Shown one piece after another: positions 15,834-25,121 of a stretch of 64,000 nt of DNA (position 1 is the stretch's first letter; every line of letters begins with the position of its first letter). The notes beneath the pieces are model-generated. The model did not search any database. It saw nothing but the letters and a program-made list of their open reading frames with translations, and was not told where the DNA came from. The position numbers and the translations under genes are program-made. Source of the DNA: Actinospica robiniae DSM 44927 (GTDB lineage: Bacteria > Actinomycetota > Actinomycetes > Streptomycetales > Catenulisporaceae); contig NZ_KI632511.1 in the NCBI RefSeq assembly GCF_000504285.1, positions 1,733,372-1,797,371 of the forward strand, read 5' to 3'.

Positions 15834-17422
15834 GCTCGCAGGCTGACACCGCCTGGGGCGGCGGCGCGATCGAGGCGGCGCCGCCCGTGCGCACGCGCCG
15901 GGCCCGCCGTCCCCCGCTGATATCCGCGCTCGCGGCGACCGCGGCGGCGCTGGCGCTCCTGCCACTGGTGTTCTTGTGCGTTCAGACGGCGCAGGCGGGC
16001 TGGGCCCCGCTCCTGAGGCTGCTCTTCCGATCGCTGACCGCACACCTGCTGGTCAACACCGTTGAGCTCGCCGTGTGCGTGACCGCGGCGTGCGCGGTGA
16101 TCGGCACCGCGGCCGCGTTCGCCACCGAGCGCACCGATCTGCCGCTGCGCCGTGTGTGGTCGGCGTTGATCGTGTTGCCGCTGGCGATCCCGGATTTCAT
16201 CGTCGGCTACACCTGGTCCTCGATCTGGCCCTCGCTGCACGGGCTCGGCGGGGCGGTCCTGGTGATGACCCTGAGCCTCAACCCTCTGGTCTACCTCCCG
16301 GTCGCGGCATCGCTGCGCGCCTCCGACCCGGGGCTGGAGGAGGCGGCGCGCTCACTGGGCCTCGGGCCGGTCGCGGTCTTCCGGAAAGTCACGCTGCACC
16401 AGATCCGCCCCGCCCTGCTCGGCGGGTGCCTGGTGGTGTGCCTGGCGCTGCTGGCCGAGTACGGCGCCTTCGAGGTGCTGCGCTTCGACACCTTCACCAC
16501 CACGGTCTACACCGAGTTCACCCGCGCGTTCTCCTCCTCCGCCGCCAGCGCGCTCGCCCTGGTCCTCGTGCTGCTCGGGCTGGGCGTGCTGGCGGCGCGG
16601 CACTTCGCGACCGACCACCGCGGGCGCGCGGTACGCACCGGCGCGACGCGGCGTCCGCCGAACCGCCACCGCCTCGGCGCCCGCGCCGTCCCGGTCACCG
16701 CCGGTTTGCTGCTGCTGGCCGGGCTCTCGCTCGGCGTGCCGATCTCCACCCTGGTCTACTGGCTCACCCAACCACGATCCACCACCCTCCCGGCCCTGGC
16801 CACGGTGCCGGCGGCGGCCGAGACCACGCTGCTCTACGCGCTACTCGCCGCCCTGGGCGCGAGCCTGCTCGCACTGCCCGTCGCCATGTTCGTCGACCGC
16901 CATCCAAGCCGGCTCTCGCGCACCCTGGAGTCGGCGGCCCTGAGCGTGCAGGGACTGCCCGGCCTGGTGATCGCGATGGCCCTGGTCTTCTTCAGCGTCA
17001 GATTCGCCTTCGCCCTGTACCAGACCCCGTTGTTGATGGTGGCCGGCTACTCGATCCTGTTCTGCCCACTCGCGCTGGTGTGCGCCCGCTCCTCGCTCAC
17101 CCATGCCCCCGCCCGCCTGGAGGAGGTGGCACGCTCGCTCGGCAAGCGGCCGACCGTCGCCCTGCTTCGGGTGACACTGCCCTTGATGGCGCCGGGACTG
17201 GCCGCAGGCTTCTGCCTGGTATTCCTGTCCGTGGTCACCGAACTGACCGCGACGCTGCTGTTGCTGCCCACCGGAGTCCAAACCCTGGCCACCCAGTTCT
17301 GGGCCTACCAGAACGACCAGTCCTACGCCGCCGCCGCACCCTACGCGACCGCGATCGTCGCGATCGCGGTCGTCCCGAGCTTTCTGCTGGGTCTTTGGTT
17401 CGACAAGAAACGAGGAGCGTGA
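15830..17422 (+). CDS. Iron(III) ABC transporter permease (FbpB/FutB type)
   Basis: This permease of about 530 residues has two BPD_transp_1 halves, roughly 12 helices. Each half has a coupling loop: 'PGLEEAARSLGLGPVAVFRKVTLHQIRPALLGG' (around 165-195) and 'ARLEEVARSLGKRPTVALLRVTLPLMAPGLAAG' (around 428-460). This fused-double layout is characteristic of FbpB/FutB. The start is GTG 15830, overlapping the stop of the binding-protein gene. An open frame running further upstream lies inside that gene and is not coding. The stop overlaps a possible GTG of the ATPase gene. Iron limitation should induce it via the IdeR box at 14721. Confidence 0.92.
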   Translation: MSSQADTAWGGGAIEAAPPVRTRRARRPPLISALAATAAALALLPLVFLCVQTAQAGWAPLLRLLFRSLTAHLLVNTVELAVCVTAACAVIGTAAAFATERTDLPLRRVWSALIVLPLAIPDFIVGYTWSSIWPSLHGLGGAVLVMTLSLNPLVYLPVAASLRASDPGLEEAARSLGLGPVAVFRKVTLHQIRPALLGGCLVVCLALLAEYGAFEVLRFDTFTTTVYTEFTRAFSSSAASALALVLVLLGLGVLAARHFATDHRGRAVRTGATRRPPNRHRLGARAVPVTAGLLLLAGLSLGVPISTLVYWLTQPRSTTLPALATVPAAAETTLLYALLAALGASLLALPVAMFVDRHPSRLSRTLESAALSVQGLPGLVIAMALVFFSVRFAFALYQTPLLMVAGYSILFCPLALVCARSSLTHAPARLEEVARSLGKRPTVALLRVTLPLMAPGLAAGFCLVFLSVVTELTATLLLLPTGVQTLATQFWAYQNDQSYAAAAPYATAIVAIAVVPSFLLGLWFDKKRGA

Positions 17423-17427
17423 CCCCG

Positions 17428-18573
17428 ATGGCGATCGCAACCGAGACGCGCCCCCAGACCGCGGTCGTGAACATCAACAGCCTGCACAAGGCGTACGGCT
17501 CCACACCGGTGCTCAGAGGGATCGATCTGACGATCGAAACCGGTGCGCTCACCGCCGTGCTCGGCCCCTCCGGCAGCGGCAAGACCACGCTGCTGCGCCT
17601 GCTCGCCGGATTCGAACGCGCCGACCAAGGACGTATCGAACTCGACGGCCACATCGTCGACGACGCACGACGTGCCGTTCCGCCGGAAAAGCGCCGCATA
17701 GGCTATGTCCCGCAAGACGGCGCACTCTTCCCGCACCTGACCGTACGCGGCAACATCGGCTTCGGCCTCGCCCGCGCCCAGCGCCGCACCGGCCGCATCG
17801 ACGAACTACTCACCCTCACCGACCTGACAGCGCTGGCCGAGCGCTACCCGCACCAGCTCTCCGGCGGACAGCAACAACGCGTCGCCCTCGCCCGAGCCCT
17901 GGCCCCGAACCCGGACCTCGTCCTGCTCGACGAGCCCTTCTCAGCCCTCGACGCCACCCTGCGCTCCGCCGTACGCGCCGACGTCCTGGGCATCCTGCGC
18001 GCCAGCGGCTGCACCGCGATCCTGGTGACCCACGACCAGGACGAGGCCCTGTCCATGGCCGACCGCATCGCCGTCCTACGCGACGGCAGGGTCATCCAGC
18101 ACGCCACCGCGCAGGAACTCTACGACGCACCCGTGGACCCCGAACTCGCCCGCTTCGTCGGCGAGGCCAACCTCGTGCCGGTCGCGCTCACCCCACGTGG
18201 CGCCGACGCCGGCGCGCTCGGCCTGCTCACCCCCCGCGAGCAGGCACCAGCCGAAGGCCCCGCGATCGCGCTGATCCGCCCCGAACAACTCGCGGTACAC
18301 ATACCGGAAAGTGGCCAGACCGACCAGGAAGGCACACCCGGGGACCTGCACGGAGTCGTCGAACATTGCGACTACTTCGGCCACGACATGATGCTCACGA
18401 TTCGCCCGCACCCGGAGGTGAGCGCAGCGAACGGCCAGCGCCTGCCGAAGGCCCTGATCGCCAGACTCTCCGCAGCCGCTCCGATCGCGGCAGGCACGCC
18501 GGTCACCGTCAGCGTGCGCGGACCGGTAACCACCTGGGCAATGCCTTCGCACGACGAAGAACACTCGGCCTAA
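17428..18573 (+). CDS. Iron(III) ABC transporter ATP-binding protein (FbpC/PotA type)
   Basis: This ATPase of about 381 residues has a nucleotide-binding domain (Walker A GPSGSGKT, signature LSGGQQQRVALARAL, Walker B 'LVLLDEPFSALD', H-loop 'LVTHDQDEAL') followed by a TOBE-like C-terminal domain from about residue 240 ('LIRPEQLAV', 'GVVEHCDYFGHDMML'), as in FbpC. ATG 17428 follows GAGGAG (17412-17417) at normal spacing. GTG 17419 would leave only 1 base, so the ATG is preferred. It completes the iron importer with the two upstream genes. Confidence 0.92.
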   Translation: MAIATETRPQTAVVNINSLHKAYGSTPVLRGIDLTIETGALTAVLGPSGSGKTTLLRLLAGFERADQGRIELDGHIVDDARRAVPPEKRRIGYVPQDGALFPHLTVRGNIGFGLARAQRRTGRIDELLTLTDLTALAERYPHQLSGGQQQRVALARALAPNPDLVLLDEPFSALDATLRSAVRADVLGILRASGCTAILVTHDQDEALSMADRIAVLRDGRVIQHATAQELYDAPVDPELARFVGEANLVPVALTPRGADAGALGLLTPREQAPAEGPAIALIRPEQLAVHIPESGQTDQEGTPGDLHGVVEHCDYFGHDMMLTIRPHPEVSAANGQRLPKALIARLSAAAPIAAGTPVTVSVRGPVTTWAMPSHDEEHSA

Positions 18574-19100
18574 GGTGCAGCCCACGGGTCGATGCAACCG
18601 GGCCACAGCGCACGAACCGGCCACGCCGCCCTGGGCCGAGGCCGGATGCATCCGGCGCCAGGAGAGCGCTGCCGTCGCCCCTTTTCCACACGAGAACACC
18701 GGAAGCCGACGTAGTCTCGCCGCACCATGCGCGTGATGCGGCTTAACTCTGCGGACTTCGTGCACCACACCTGTAGCGGTCGTTGTAATCAATCAACAGG
18801 TCTGGGCGGCCTGGCCTTCGCCCTGATCAGAACGCCGTTCGGGCGGCGGTCCCACATGTCCTACAGGGATGCGCGCGCAGCCAGGCCTCGAGCGTGTCGT
18901 CGCTGCGGTCGGGCAGCACGTGGGTTCGCTCGCGCGCCCGGCCATTTCTCGAGTAACAACACAGATCTGACCGGCCAGCCGTGACGTGCGACGCTGATAG
19001 CGTTCCAGCACGCTGGGAAGTCCTGCCGAGCCGACCTTCAGCAGTCTCGGAGTGGGCGACTGTCACCTGCGCTCCCCCACTCCGCAAGAATCCAGCTCGG
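18574..19100. other. Gene-free interval with a transposase relic
   Basis: About 530 bp separate the iron operon from the convergent two-component genes. Apart from the ISL3-like fragment at 18827-18941 I see no gene, RNA or strong repeat in it. Several open frames exist but have no ribosome binding sites or family resemblance. Confidence 0.5.
18827..18941 (-). pseudogene. ISL3-type transposase remnant
   Basis: The minus strand reads 'ERTHVLPDRSDDTLEAWLRAHP', which resembles the segment preceding the catalytic Asp in ISL3 transposases ('..VLPDR....LAAWLR.HPG'). It breaks off before the catalytic core, and a stop follows at 18827. It differs from the corresponding part of the intact ISL3 element at 59.5-61.0 kb, so it is the trace of an older insertion of another member of the family. 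Confidence 0.45.
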
Positions 19101-19781
19101 CTAGCGTCTACGCGGTACGAGTCCGGTCTCGAAGGCGATGATCGCCAGGTGGACGCGGTCCCGGGCTTCGAGCTTGGCGAACAGGCGCGCGACGTGCGTC
19201 TTCGCCGTCGCCGCGCTGATCACCAGCCGCTCGGCGATCTCGCCGTTCGACAGTCCCCGCCCGACCAGGGCCAGCACTTCGCGCTCCCGGTCGGTGATCC
19301 CCGCGATGGCACTCGAGTCCCCGGCTGGCTCGGCGTCGCCGGGGGCCGTGGGGCCGGACGTTCCGGCGAAGTCCGCGATCAGGCGTCGGGTCACGCTCGG
19401 CGCGATCAACGCGTCGCCGGCCGCCACCACGCGGATCGCATCCAGGATCGCGTTCAGGGCCATGCTCTTGAGCAGGAATCCGCTGGCCCCGGCGCGCAGT
19501 GCGCCGTAGACGTACTCGTCGTCGTCGAAGGTCGTCAGCACCAGCACCTTGGGCGGGTCCGGTTCGGCGGTCGCCTGCCGGCTCGCCTCGATCCCGTCCA
19601 TGCCGGGCATCCGGATGTCCATCACCACGACGTCCGGCCGCAGCTCACGTACCAGGCGTACCGCCTCGTGGCCGTCGCCGGCCTCGCCGACCACCTCCAG
19701 GTCGTCGGTGTCGCCGACCAGGATCGCGAGCGCGACCAGCATCAGCGGCTGGTCGTCGGCCAGCAGCACCCGCACGCTCAT
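19101..19781 (-). CDS. NarL/FixJ-type response regulator
   Basis: This 226-residue regulator has a receiver with 'LLADDQPLM', phospho-acceptor Asp in 'PDVVVMDIRMPGMDG' and Lys in 'GFLLKS', then a LuxR-type HTH, 'ITDREREVLALVGRGLSNGEIAERLVISAATAKTHVARLFAKL' (about 155-205). Its start overlaps the stop of the kinase gene (ATGA). The pair is divergent from an FtsX-type exporter with a MacB-like ATPase, an arrangement common for actinobacterial systems that sense envelope-active compounds and induce the exporter. Confidence 0.93.
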   Translation of the reverse strand: MSVRVLLADDQPLMLVALAILVGDTDDLEVVGEAGDGHEAVRLVRELRPDVVVMDIRMPGMDGIEASRQATAEPDPPKVLVLTTFDDDEYVYGALRAGASGFLLKSMALNAILDAIRVVAAGDALIAPSVTRRLIADFAGTSGPTAPGDAEPAGDSSAIAGITDREREVLALVGRGLSNGEIAERLVISAATAKTHVARLFAKLEARDRVHLAIIAFETGLVPRRR

Positions 19782-20977
19782 GCCGGGAGGCTCGCCGTCA
19801 CCCGGAAGCCGCCCTCCGGCCGCCGGCCCGCGCTGAACTGGCCGGACAGCAACGTCACCCGCTCGCGCATGCCGAGCAGACCGAAGCCGCTCCCGCCGGC
19901 CCCCGCCGCGAACCTCGGACGGCCCGGCCCGGCGAGACCGTCGTCCCCGTCGTCCACCACCTCGATCCTCACTCCTGTCGGCTCGTAACCGACCGCGACC
20001 CGGCAGGTCCGCGCCCCGGAATGGCGCACCACGTTCGTCACCGACTCCTGGATGATCCGGAACGCCGACAGCTCGATCTCCGGCGGCAGTGGACGCCGCT
20101 CGCCCTGCCAGGTCACGTGGACCCGAACCCCGGCGCCGGCCGTGCGTTCGGCGAGTTGGGGGACGTCGGCCAGGCTGCCGGCCGGCGCCAGCGGAGCGGC
20201 CTGAGGCATGGCGTCGTCCGGCTCGGCGCGGCGTAGTGCCCCGAGCATGCGCTGCAGCTCCAGCAGCGTCTCCCGGCTGGTGGTCTCGATGCCGGTCAGC
20301 GCCTGCCGCGTCTGCTCGGGCTTGGTCTCCACGACCCGCGCGGCCGCACCCGACAGCACCGTGATGATCCCGATGCTGTGCGCGACGCTGTCGTGCAGTT
20401 CACGGGCGATCCGCAGCCGCTCGGCCATGACGATGCGGGCCGCGGTCTGCTCCTGCAGTGCCTCGAGGTATTCGCGGCGTTTGCGATACACCCCGCCGAA
20501 GACCCACGCGACCGCGAACCACAACGCGAACCCACCGGCCCACTGGGCCGCGTCACCGACGTACTGCCCGGGGACGTGGATGTCGTTGACGAACGCGGCC
20601 GCGACGCCCGCGACGGAGCCGACGGCGGCAGCCTTCGGCCGCCGGGCGGCGAGGTACCCGTTCAAGGCGACGAGCAGAACGAACACGATGATGGGCCGCG
20701 CGCCGAAGATGTCGCCGAGGACTGACTCGCCCAGGATCGCCGCGAAGACGGTCGCCGGCAGGCGGCGCACCAGCAGGACCGGAAGTGCGAGCACGACGTA
20801 CAGACCAATGGTCTGGTAGGCCCCGAGGTCGGGAAACCGGAACAGGCCGTCGTCAGGGCCCGGCGTCGAAAAGGCGAGCATCAGCGCGTAGATGCAGGCG
20901 GTGGCGAGCACCACGCCCTGTGACGTCAGCCAGGTCACGCGCTTCGATGTCGAGAGACGCTGGAGAAGCTCTTCCAT
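19778..20977 (-). CDS. NarL-type sensor histidine kinase (HisKA_3)
   Basis: This kinase of about 399 residues has an N-terminal membrane block of roughly five or six helices (about 18-160) with almost no extracellular domain. A cytoplasmic helix leads to the HisKA_3 motif 'AERLRIARELHDSVAHSIGIITVLSGAA' (His about 200). The ATPase domain has 'ESVTNVVRHSGA' and 'DDGDDG..GSGFGLLGMRERV'. ATG 20977 is used because the longer open frame upstream (to 21532) is antisense to the divergent ATPase gene. Intramembrane-sensing kinases of this shape usually detect cell-envelope perturbation, with the partner exporter acting as the sensor. That role is inferred. Confidence 0.9.
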   Translation of the reverse strand: MEELLQRLSTSKRVTWLTSQGVVLATACIYALMLAFSTPGPDDGLFRFPDLGAYQTIGLYVVLALPVLLVRRLPATVFAAILGESVLGDIFGARPIIVFVLLVALNGYLAARRPKAAAVGSVAGVAAAFVNDIHVPGQYVGDAAQWAGGFALWFAVAWVFGGVYRKRREYLEALQEQTAARIVMAERLRIARELHDSVAHSIGIITVLSGAAARVVETKPEQTRQALTGIETTSRETLLELQRMLGALRRAEPDDAMPQAAPLAPAGSLADVPQLAERTAGAGVRVHVTWQGERRPLPPEIELSAFRIIQESVTNVVRHSGARTCRVAVGYEPTGVRIEVVDDGDDGLAGPGRPRFAAGAGGSGFGLLGMRERVTLLSGQFSAGRRPEGGFRVTASLPA

Positions 20978-21119
20978 ACGAAGATCGTAGTCAGTGGCGT
21001 CGGCTCTCCGCGTCGGCCCGGGGATGTACGCGCGATACACCCTCGGGCCGATGACCTGGGGAAAGGTGACATCCACCGGCCGACGCGAGGGATGGCACTG
21101 CGTTCGTAGGTTCTCCGCC

Positions 21120-21866
21120 ATGACGAATGCACCGATGATCGACCTCCGCGACACGACGAAGAAGTACGGCGACGGCCCGCCCGCGCTGGCCGGTGTGACC
21201 TTGTCCGTGGCGTCCGGTGAGTGCGTGGCGATCCTCGGCCACTCCGGCAGTGGCAAGTCGACGCTGCTGAACCTGGTCGCGGGTCTGGACAAGCCTTCCA
21301 GCGGCACCGTGACCGTCGAGGGCACCCGCGTCGACCAGCTCGGTGAGGCCGGGTCGGCGAAGTACCGCCGGGCCTCGATCGGCATGATCTTCCAGTTCTT
21401 CAATCTGCTCGACGACCTGACCGTGTGGGACAACGTCATGGTTCCGGCGCAGCTGGCCGGGATGGGCAAGGGCGAAGCGAAGCGGCGGGCCCTCGAGCTG
21501 CTCGGCTCGTTGGGCATCGACCAGCACGCCAAGGCCTACCCGCAGCGGCTGTCCGGCGGGCAGCGGCAGCGCGTGGCGGTGGCCAGGGCCCTGATGAACA
21601 AGCCGGCGCTGCTGCTGGCCGACGAGCCCACCGGCGCGTTGGACTCGAGTTCGGCCGAGGACGTGCGCCGGCTGCTGCTGGACCTGCACGGCGAAGGTCA
21701 GACCATCTTGTTGGTGACCCACGATGTGCAGTTGGCCGCGAGCACCGCGCGCCGCACGATCGAGTTGGTGGACGGCGCGGTCGAGCGGGACGTCGTCAAC
21801 GGCGACAGCGGTGCCGGCCTCGCCGCCCGCACGCCGCTGACCCGGCCGGCGGGAGCGGTCGGATGA
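21120..21866 (+). CDS. ABC transporter ATP-binding protein (MacB/LolD type)
   Basis: This ATPase of about 248 residues has Walker A GHSGSGKST, Q-loop 'MIFQFFNLLDDLTVWDNV', signature LSGGQRQRVAVARAL, Walker B 'LLLADEPTGALDS' and H-loop 'LVTHDVQLA'. ATG 21120 starts at the conserved region. The frame further upstream overlaps the divergent kinase promoter region and has no coding character. Its stop overlaps a 29-codon ORF that in turn overlaps the permease gene, giving a tightly coupled three-frame unit. It powers the FtsX permease and is probably induced by the divergent two-component system. Confidence 0.9.
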   Translation: MTNAPMIDLRDTTKKYGDGPPALAGVTLSVASGECVAILGHSGSGKSTLLNLVAGLDKPSSGTVTVEGTRVDQLGEAGSAKYRRASIGMIFQFFNLLDDLTVWDNVMVPAQLAGMGKGEAKRRALELLGSLGIDQHAKAYPQRLSGGQRQRVAVARALMNKPALLLADEPTGALDSSSAEDVRRLLLDLHGEGQTILLVTHDVQLAASTARRTIELVDGAVERDVVNGDSGAGLAARTPLTRPAGAVG

Positions 21867-21952
21867 CATTGCGCAAGCCGTCGATGCTCCGGCGCCTCTT
21901 CGAGGTCGGATTCCGGGCCGCGGCCCGCCTGCTGCCGGCGGTGAGCCGGTGA
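21863..21952 (+). CDS. 29-residue translationally coupled mini-ORF
   Basis: The frame starts with ATG 21863 overlapping the ATPase stop (ATGA). It ends with TGA 21950-21952 overlapping the GTG start of the permease gene (GTGA). It encodes MTLRKPSMLRRLFEVGFRAA and 9 more residues, a basic, amphipathic peptide. It may be a real micro-protein of the exporter, or simply a coupling leader that hands ribosomes from the ATPase to the permease. No family is known to me. Confidence 0.5.
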   Translation: MTLRKPSMLRRLFEVGFRAAARLLPAVSR

Positions 21953-24372
21953 GCGCCTTGGGCAAGGTCGTGCGCTCCGGCGTGGGCCGGCGTCGGGTCC
22001 AGTCCCTCGTCATGGCCCTGACGACGTTCGCCGCGGTGACGTCCTCGGTACTCTCCCTCGGCCTGCTGGCCGTCGTACAGGCCCCGTTCGACCACGCTTT
22101 CAGTGCTCGGAACGGGGCGCACCTGGCGGTCCAGTTCGACGGTTCGAAGGTCACGGCCGCGCAGGCCGCCACCACCGCGCACGCGGCCGGCGTCACCGAG
22201 GCGGCCGGACCGTACCCGATCGCCGCCGCCCTGGACACGACGATCGGCACGGACTGCCCCGACAAGGATTTCGCGGGCCACGACACCGGTCCGATCACCG
22301 TCACCACCCGGCCCGACCCGGGTCGCACCTCCGGGATGGACCAGCTGGCGCTGACCCGGGGGCGCTGGCCGATGAGCCCGGGTGAGATCGCCCTGCCGTG
22401 GAATCAGTATGCCGCCGGCTGCCTCGGCGCTTCGGTGGTGTTCTCCTCCCTGCCGGACAAGCCCTCGTTCAAGGTCGTCGGCTTCGCCGACTCGGTGACC
22501 AGCAGCGCGACCGGCTTCGTCACAGCCGACGGTTTCGCACGGCTCACCGCTGCCGGCGCCAAGTCTGACGAGCAGATGCTCTACCGGTTCGCCAAGGCCG
22601 GGACCGGCGCCGACATCGCCGCCGACAAGCAGGCGGTGTCCGCCGCCGCGCCGGCCGGGTCGGTCGAGTCCGCACAGTCGTACCTGACCACGGAACAGCA
22701 GGCGACCGGCAACGCCAAGGCCTACGTGCCGTTCCTGATCGCCTTCGCGATACTCGGGCTGTTCATGTCGGTGCTGATCATCTCGATCGTGGTCAGCGGG
22801 GCTGTGGCCTCGGGAATCCGGCGCATCGGAATCATCAAGTCATTGGGCTTCACCCCTTCGCAGGTGGCCCGCGCCCACACCGCGCAGGCCATGATCCCGG
22901 CGACACTCGGCGCGGTGCTCGGCACGGTGTTCGGCAACCTCCTGGCTGTGCCGATCCTGGGCGGGGCCACCAAGCAGCTCGGCGCGGCCAGTGCCTCGAT
23001 TCCCTTGTGGGTCAGCGCCGTGATGCCGCTGGGCGCCCTGCTGATCGTCGGCGTCACGGCTCTGATCCCGGCACTGCGGGCCGGCCGGATGTCGGCGGTG
23101 AGAGCTCTGGTGGTCGGCCACGCCCCCATGGCCGGGGGCGGTCAGGCTGCGCAGCGTCTGGCCTCGCGGCTGCCGCTGCCCCGGGCCGTGTCGCTGGGGC
23201 TGGCCCAGCCGTTCGCCCGGCCGGCCCGGGCCGTGCTGGTCGGTACGGCGGTGCTGTTCGGCGTCGTGAGCGTCACGTTCGCGGTAGGGCTGGAGACCGG
23301 GTTCAACAGGTACCTGGACGCCAGCACCTCGGGCTTCAGCGTCGCGTCGGAGTTCGTGATCCCCAGCGCCGACGCGGGCCAGTGGCGGTCCGGGGATTTC
23401 TACGGCCCCAACGACCCGCGCAACGTGCACCTGGACGGTGCAGGGGCCGCCAAGGTGGCCGCCGCGCTCGCCGGGATCCCGGGCACGAAGGCCGCGTTCG
23501 GCTGGGGCGACAGCGGCGCGACCATGGTCGGCGCCCCACCGGGCGGCGAAACGGCGAAGGTGTTCACGACCGCCGGCGACTTCTCCTGGACGGGCATGGA
23601 ACTGCTGATCGGTCGCTGGTACTCGGCCCCCGGCGAGGCCGTGGTCGGCGACAAGCTGGCCTCGACGGTGGGGATCCACGTCGGTGACGACGTCACCGTC
23701 ATGCAGCAGAACAAGCAACTGACACTGAAGGTCGTCGGCGTCAACTTCGACACCAATCAGGGCGACTACACAGTCATGACGGATGCGGCCACCTTCACCG
23801 CCGCGGGCCTGACCCCGCACATCGACCAGTTCAACGTCGAGCTGGCCGCGAACGTCGACGGAGCGCACTGGTCCGCCTCGGCCGTCGCCGCGCTGACCCC
23901 CCTGAACGCCTCGGTCCAGCCGAACTCGGGCGGGGGCAAGAACATCATCGTGATCACCATGGGCGCCCTGGTGGCCACACTCACGCTGATGATGACGGCG
24001 ATCGCCGCGCTCGGCGTGCTGAGCATGGTGGTGCAGGACACCCGGGAGCGGGTTCATGATCTGGGGATCTTCAAGGCCCTCGGGATGACACCCAAGCAGA
24101 CCATTGCGATGGTTCTGACCTCGGTGACCCTCACCGGCCTGATCGCCGGGTTGATCGGGGTCCCGCTCGGGGTGGCGGTGGAGAAGGCGACGCTGACCCC
24201 GATGGGGAACGCGATCGGCCGGCACCTGCCGCCGAGCGTGTCCCACGTCTACACCGCCGGGCTGCTCATCCCCCTGCTGGCCGGCGGGATCGTGATTGCC
24301 CTGCTCGGCGCACTGCTGCCGGCCAGATGGGCGGCGCGGACCCGGACCGCTACCGCGCTGCGGACCGAGTAG
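21949..24372 (+). CDS. FtsX-like ABC transporter permease (large, two-repeat)
   Basis: This 807-residue membrane protein has an N-terminal helix (around 20-43) and a first extracytoplasmic domain. A first FtsX core (around 258-395) contains 'GIRRIGIIKSLGFTPSQVARAHTAQ', and a second domain and core (around 665-805) contain 'ERVHDLGIFKALGMTPKQTIAMVLTSVT'. Repeats of this kind are typical of BceB/MacB-like peptide-resistance exporters. GTG 21949 overlaps the mini-ORF stop. With the ATPase and the divergent two-component pair it forms a probable resistance or signalling module against envelope-targeting compounds. Confidence 0.9.
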   Translation: MSALGKVVRSGVGRRRVQSLVMALTTFAAVTSSVLSLGLLAVVQAPFDHAFSARNGAHLAVQFDGSKVTAAQAATTAHAAGVTEAAGPYPIAAALDTTIGTDCPDKDFAGHDTGPITVTTRPDPGRTSGMDQLALTRGRWPMSPGEIALPWNQYAAGCLGASVVFSSLPDKPSFKVVGFADSVTSSATGFVTADGFARLTAAGAKSDEQMLYRFAKAGTGADIAADKQAVSAAAPAGSVESAQSYLTTEQQATGNAKAYVPFLIAFAILGLFMSVLIISIVVSGAVASGIRRIGIIKSLGFTPSQVARAHTAQAMIPATLGAVLGTVFGNLLAVPILGGATKQLGAASASIPLWVSAVMPLGALLIVGVTALIPALRAGRMSAVRALVVGHAPMAGGGQAAQRLASRLPLPRAVSLGLAQPFARPARAVLVGTAVLFGVVSVTFAVGLETGFNRYLDASTSGFSVASEFVIPSADAGQWRSGDFYGPNDPRNVHLDGAGAAKVAAALAGIPGTKAAFGWGDSGATMVGAPPGGETAKVFTTAGDFSWTGMELLIGRWYSAPGEAVVGDKLASTVGIHVGDDVTVMQQNKQLTLKVVGVNFDTNQGDYTVMTDAATFTAAGLTPHIDQFNVELAANVDGAHWSASAVAALTPLNASVQPNSGGGKNIIVITMGALVATLTLMMTAIAALGVLSMVVQDTRERVHDLGIFKALGMTPKQTIAMVLTSVTLTGLIAGLIGVPLGVAVEKATLTPMGNAIGRHLPPSVSHVYTAGLLIPLLAGGIVIALLGALLPARWAARTRTATALRTE

Positions 24373-24450
24373 GACAGAGCACGATCGAGCGGCGGCGCCG
24401 ACCGCAGCAGCAAGTGCGTGCCCGGCGCGGCGCGGCGCGGCAAGAACGGC

Positions 24451-24493
24451 AATGCCGACCTCCCCCGGCTAATACCATCAGGAGGTCGGCATT
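24451..24493 (+). terminator. 13-bp perfect inverted repeat after the exporter operon
   Basis: AATGCCGACCTCC (24451-24463) and its exact complement (24481-24493) enclose a 17-base loop, starting 79 bases after the permease stop. It can act as a terminator for the exporter operon. The AT-richer sequence right after it (attgtttccttacac) would also suit a promoter for the next genes, so a regulatory role is possible. Confidence 0.5.
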
Positions 24494-24653
24494 CCGACAT
24501 TGTTTCCTTACACAAAGGCGTGAGAGGCACCCAGCAGAGGGATCAGATTCCGCGCGACGCCCCAGGCCGGGCGATCTGCTCCTTTCGGGGAGACTATCCT
24601 TTCCCTCCCGCCGCGATCGCGTGAAGAGCCGGAACGTCGGGTACCAGCCGCGC

Positions 24654-25121
24654 ATGATGAACACGATCGTGCGAGGCGTCATGGCCGGCGCCGCGGGCAC
24701 GTGCGCGCTCAACGGGGCAACCCACCTGGATATGGCAGTGCGCGGCCGCCCCTCCAGCACGACTCCAGAGGAGACAGCCGAGGCCGTGGCGGCCCGGGCG
24801 AACGTGTGTATCCCAGGCGCGGGCCCCGACCGGCAGGCCCGGGTGACCGGGTTGGGCGCGCTCAGCGGAATCGCGGTGGGCACCGGGGTCGGCGTGCTGA
24901 GCGCCGGGCTGCGCCGAATGGGTGTGCGCCTGCCGTTGTGGGCAGGCGCTGCGACCGTAGCCGCACTCGCGATGGCCGCCGGCAACCTCCCGATAGTGCG
25001 GCTGGGCGTGAGCGATCCACGCTCCTGGTCCGTGGGTGACTGGCTCTCCGACGCGCTGCCCCACCTGGCTTACGGCCTCGGGACCTACGAGGCCGTCTCC
25101 GGCGACGGGGCTCGGGCGTGA
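24654..25121 (+). CDS. Hypothetical small membrane protein
   Basis: A frame of about 155 residues starts with ATG ATG at 24654/24657. Hydrophobic segments lie at about residues 5-20, 68-88 and 98-116, separated by 'HLDMAVRGRPSSTTPEETAEAVA'. I recognise no characterised family. It overlaps the next gene by 4 bp (GTGA, 25118-25121), so it is co-expressed with the SRPBCC-domain protein. No clear ribosome binding site is visible, so the exact start is uncertain. Confidence 0.6.
   Translation: MMNTIVRGVMAGAAGTCALNGATHLDMAVRGRPSSTTPEETAEAVAARANVCIPGAGPDRQARVTGLGALSGIAVGTGVGVLSAGLRRMGVRLPLWAGAATVAALAMAAGNLPIVRLGVSDPRSWSVGDWLSDALPHLAYGLGTYEAVSGDGARA

Noticed and set aside
16075-17427. Upstream extension of the iron ABC ATPase frame
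   Set aside because: It is an out-of-frame reading of the permease gene. The conserved ATPase begins at 17428 after a GAGGAG site.
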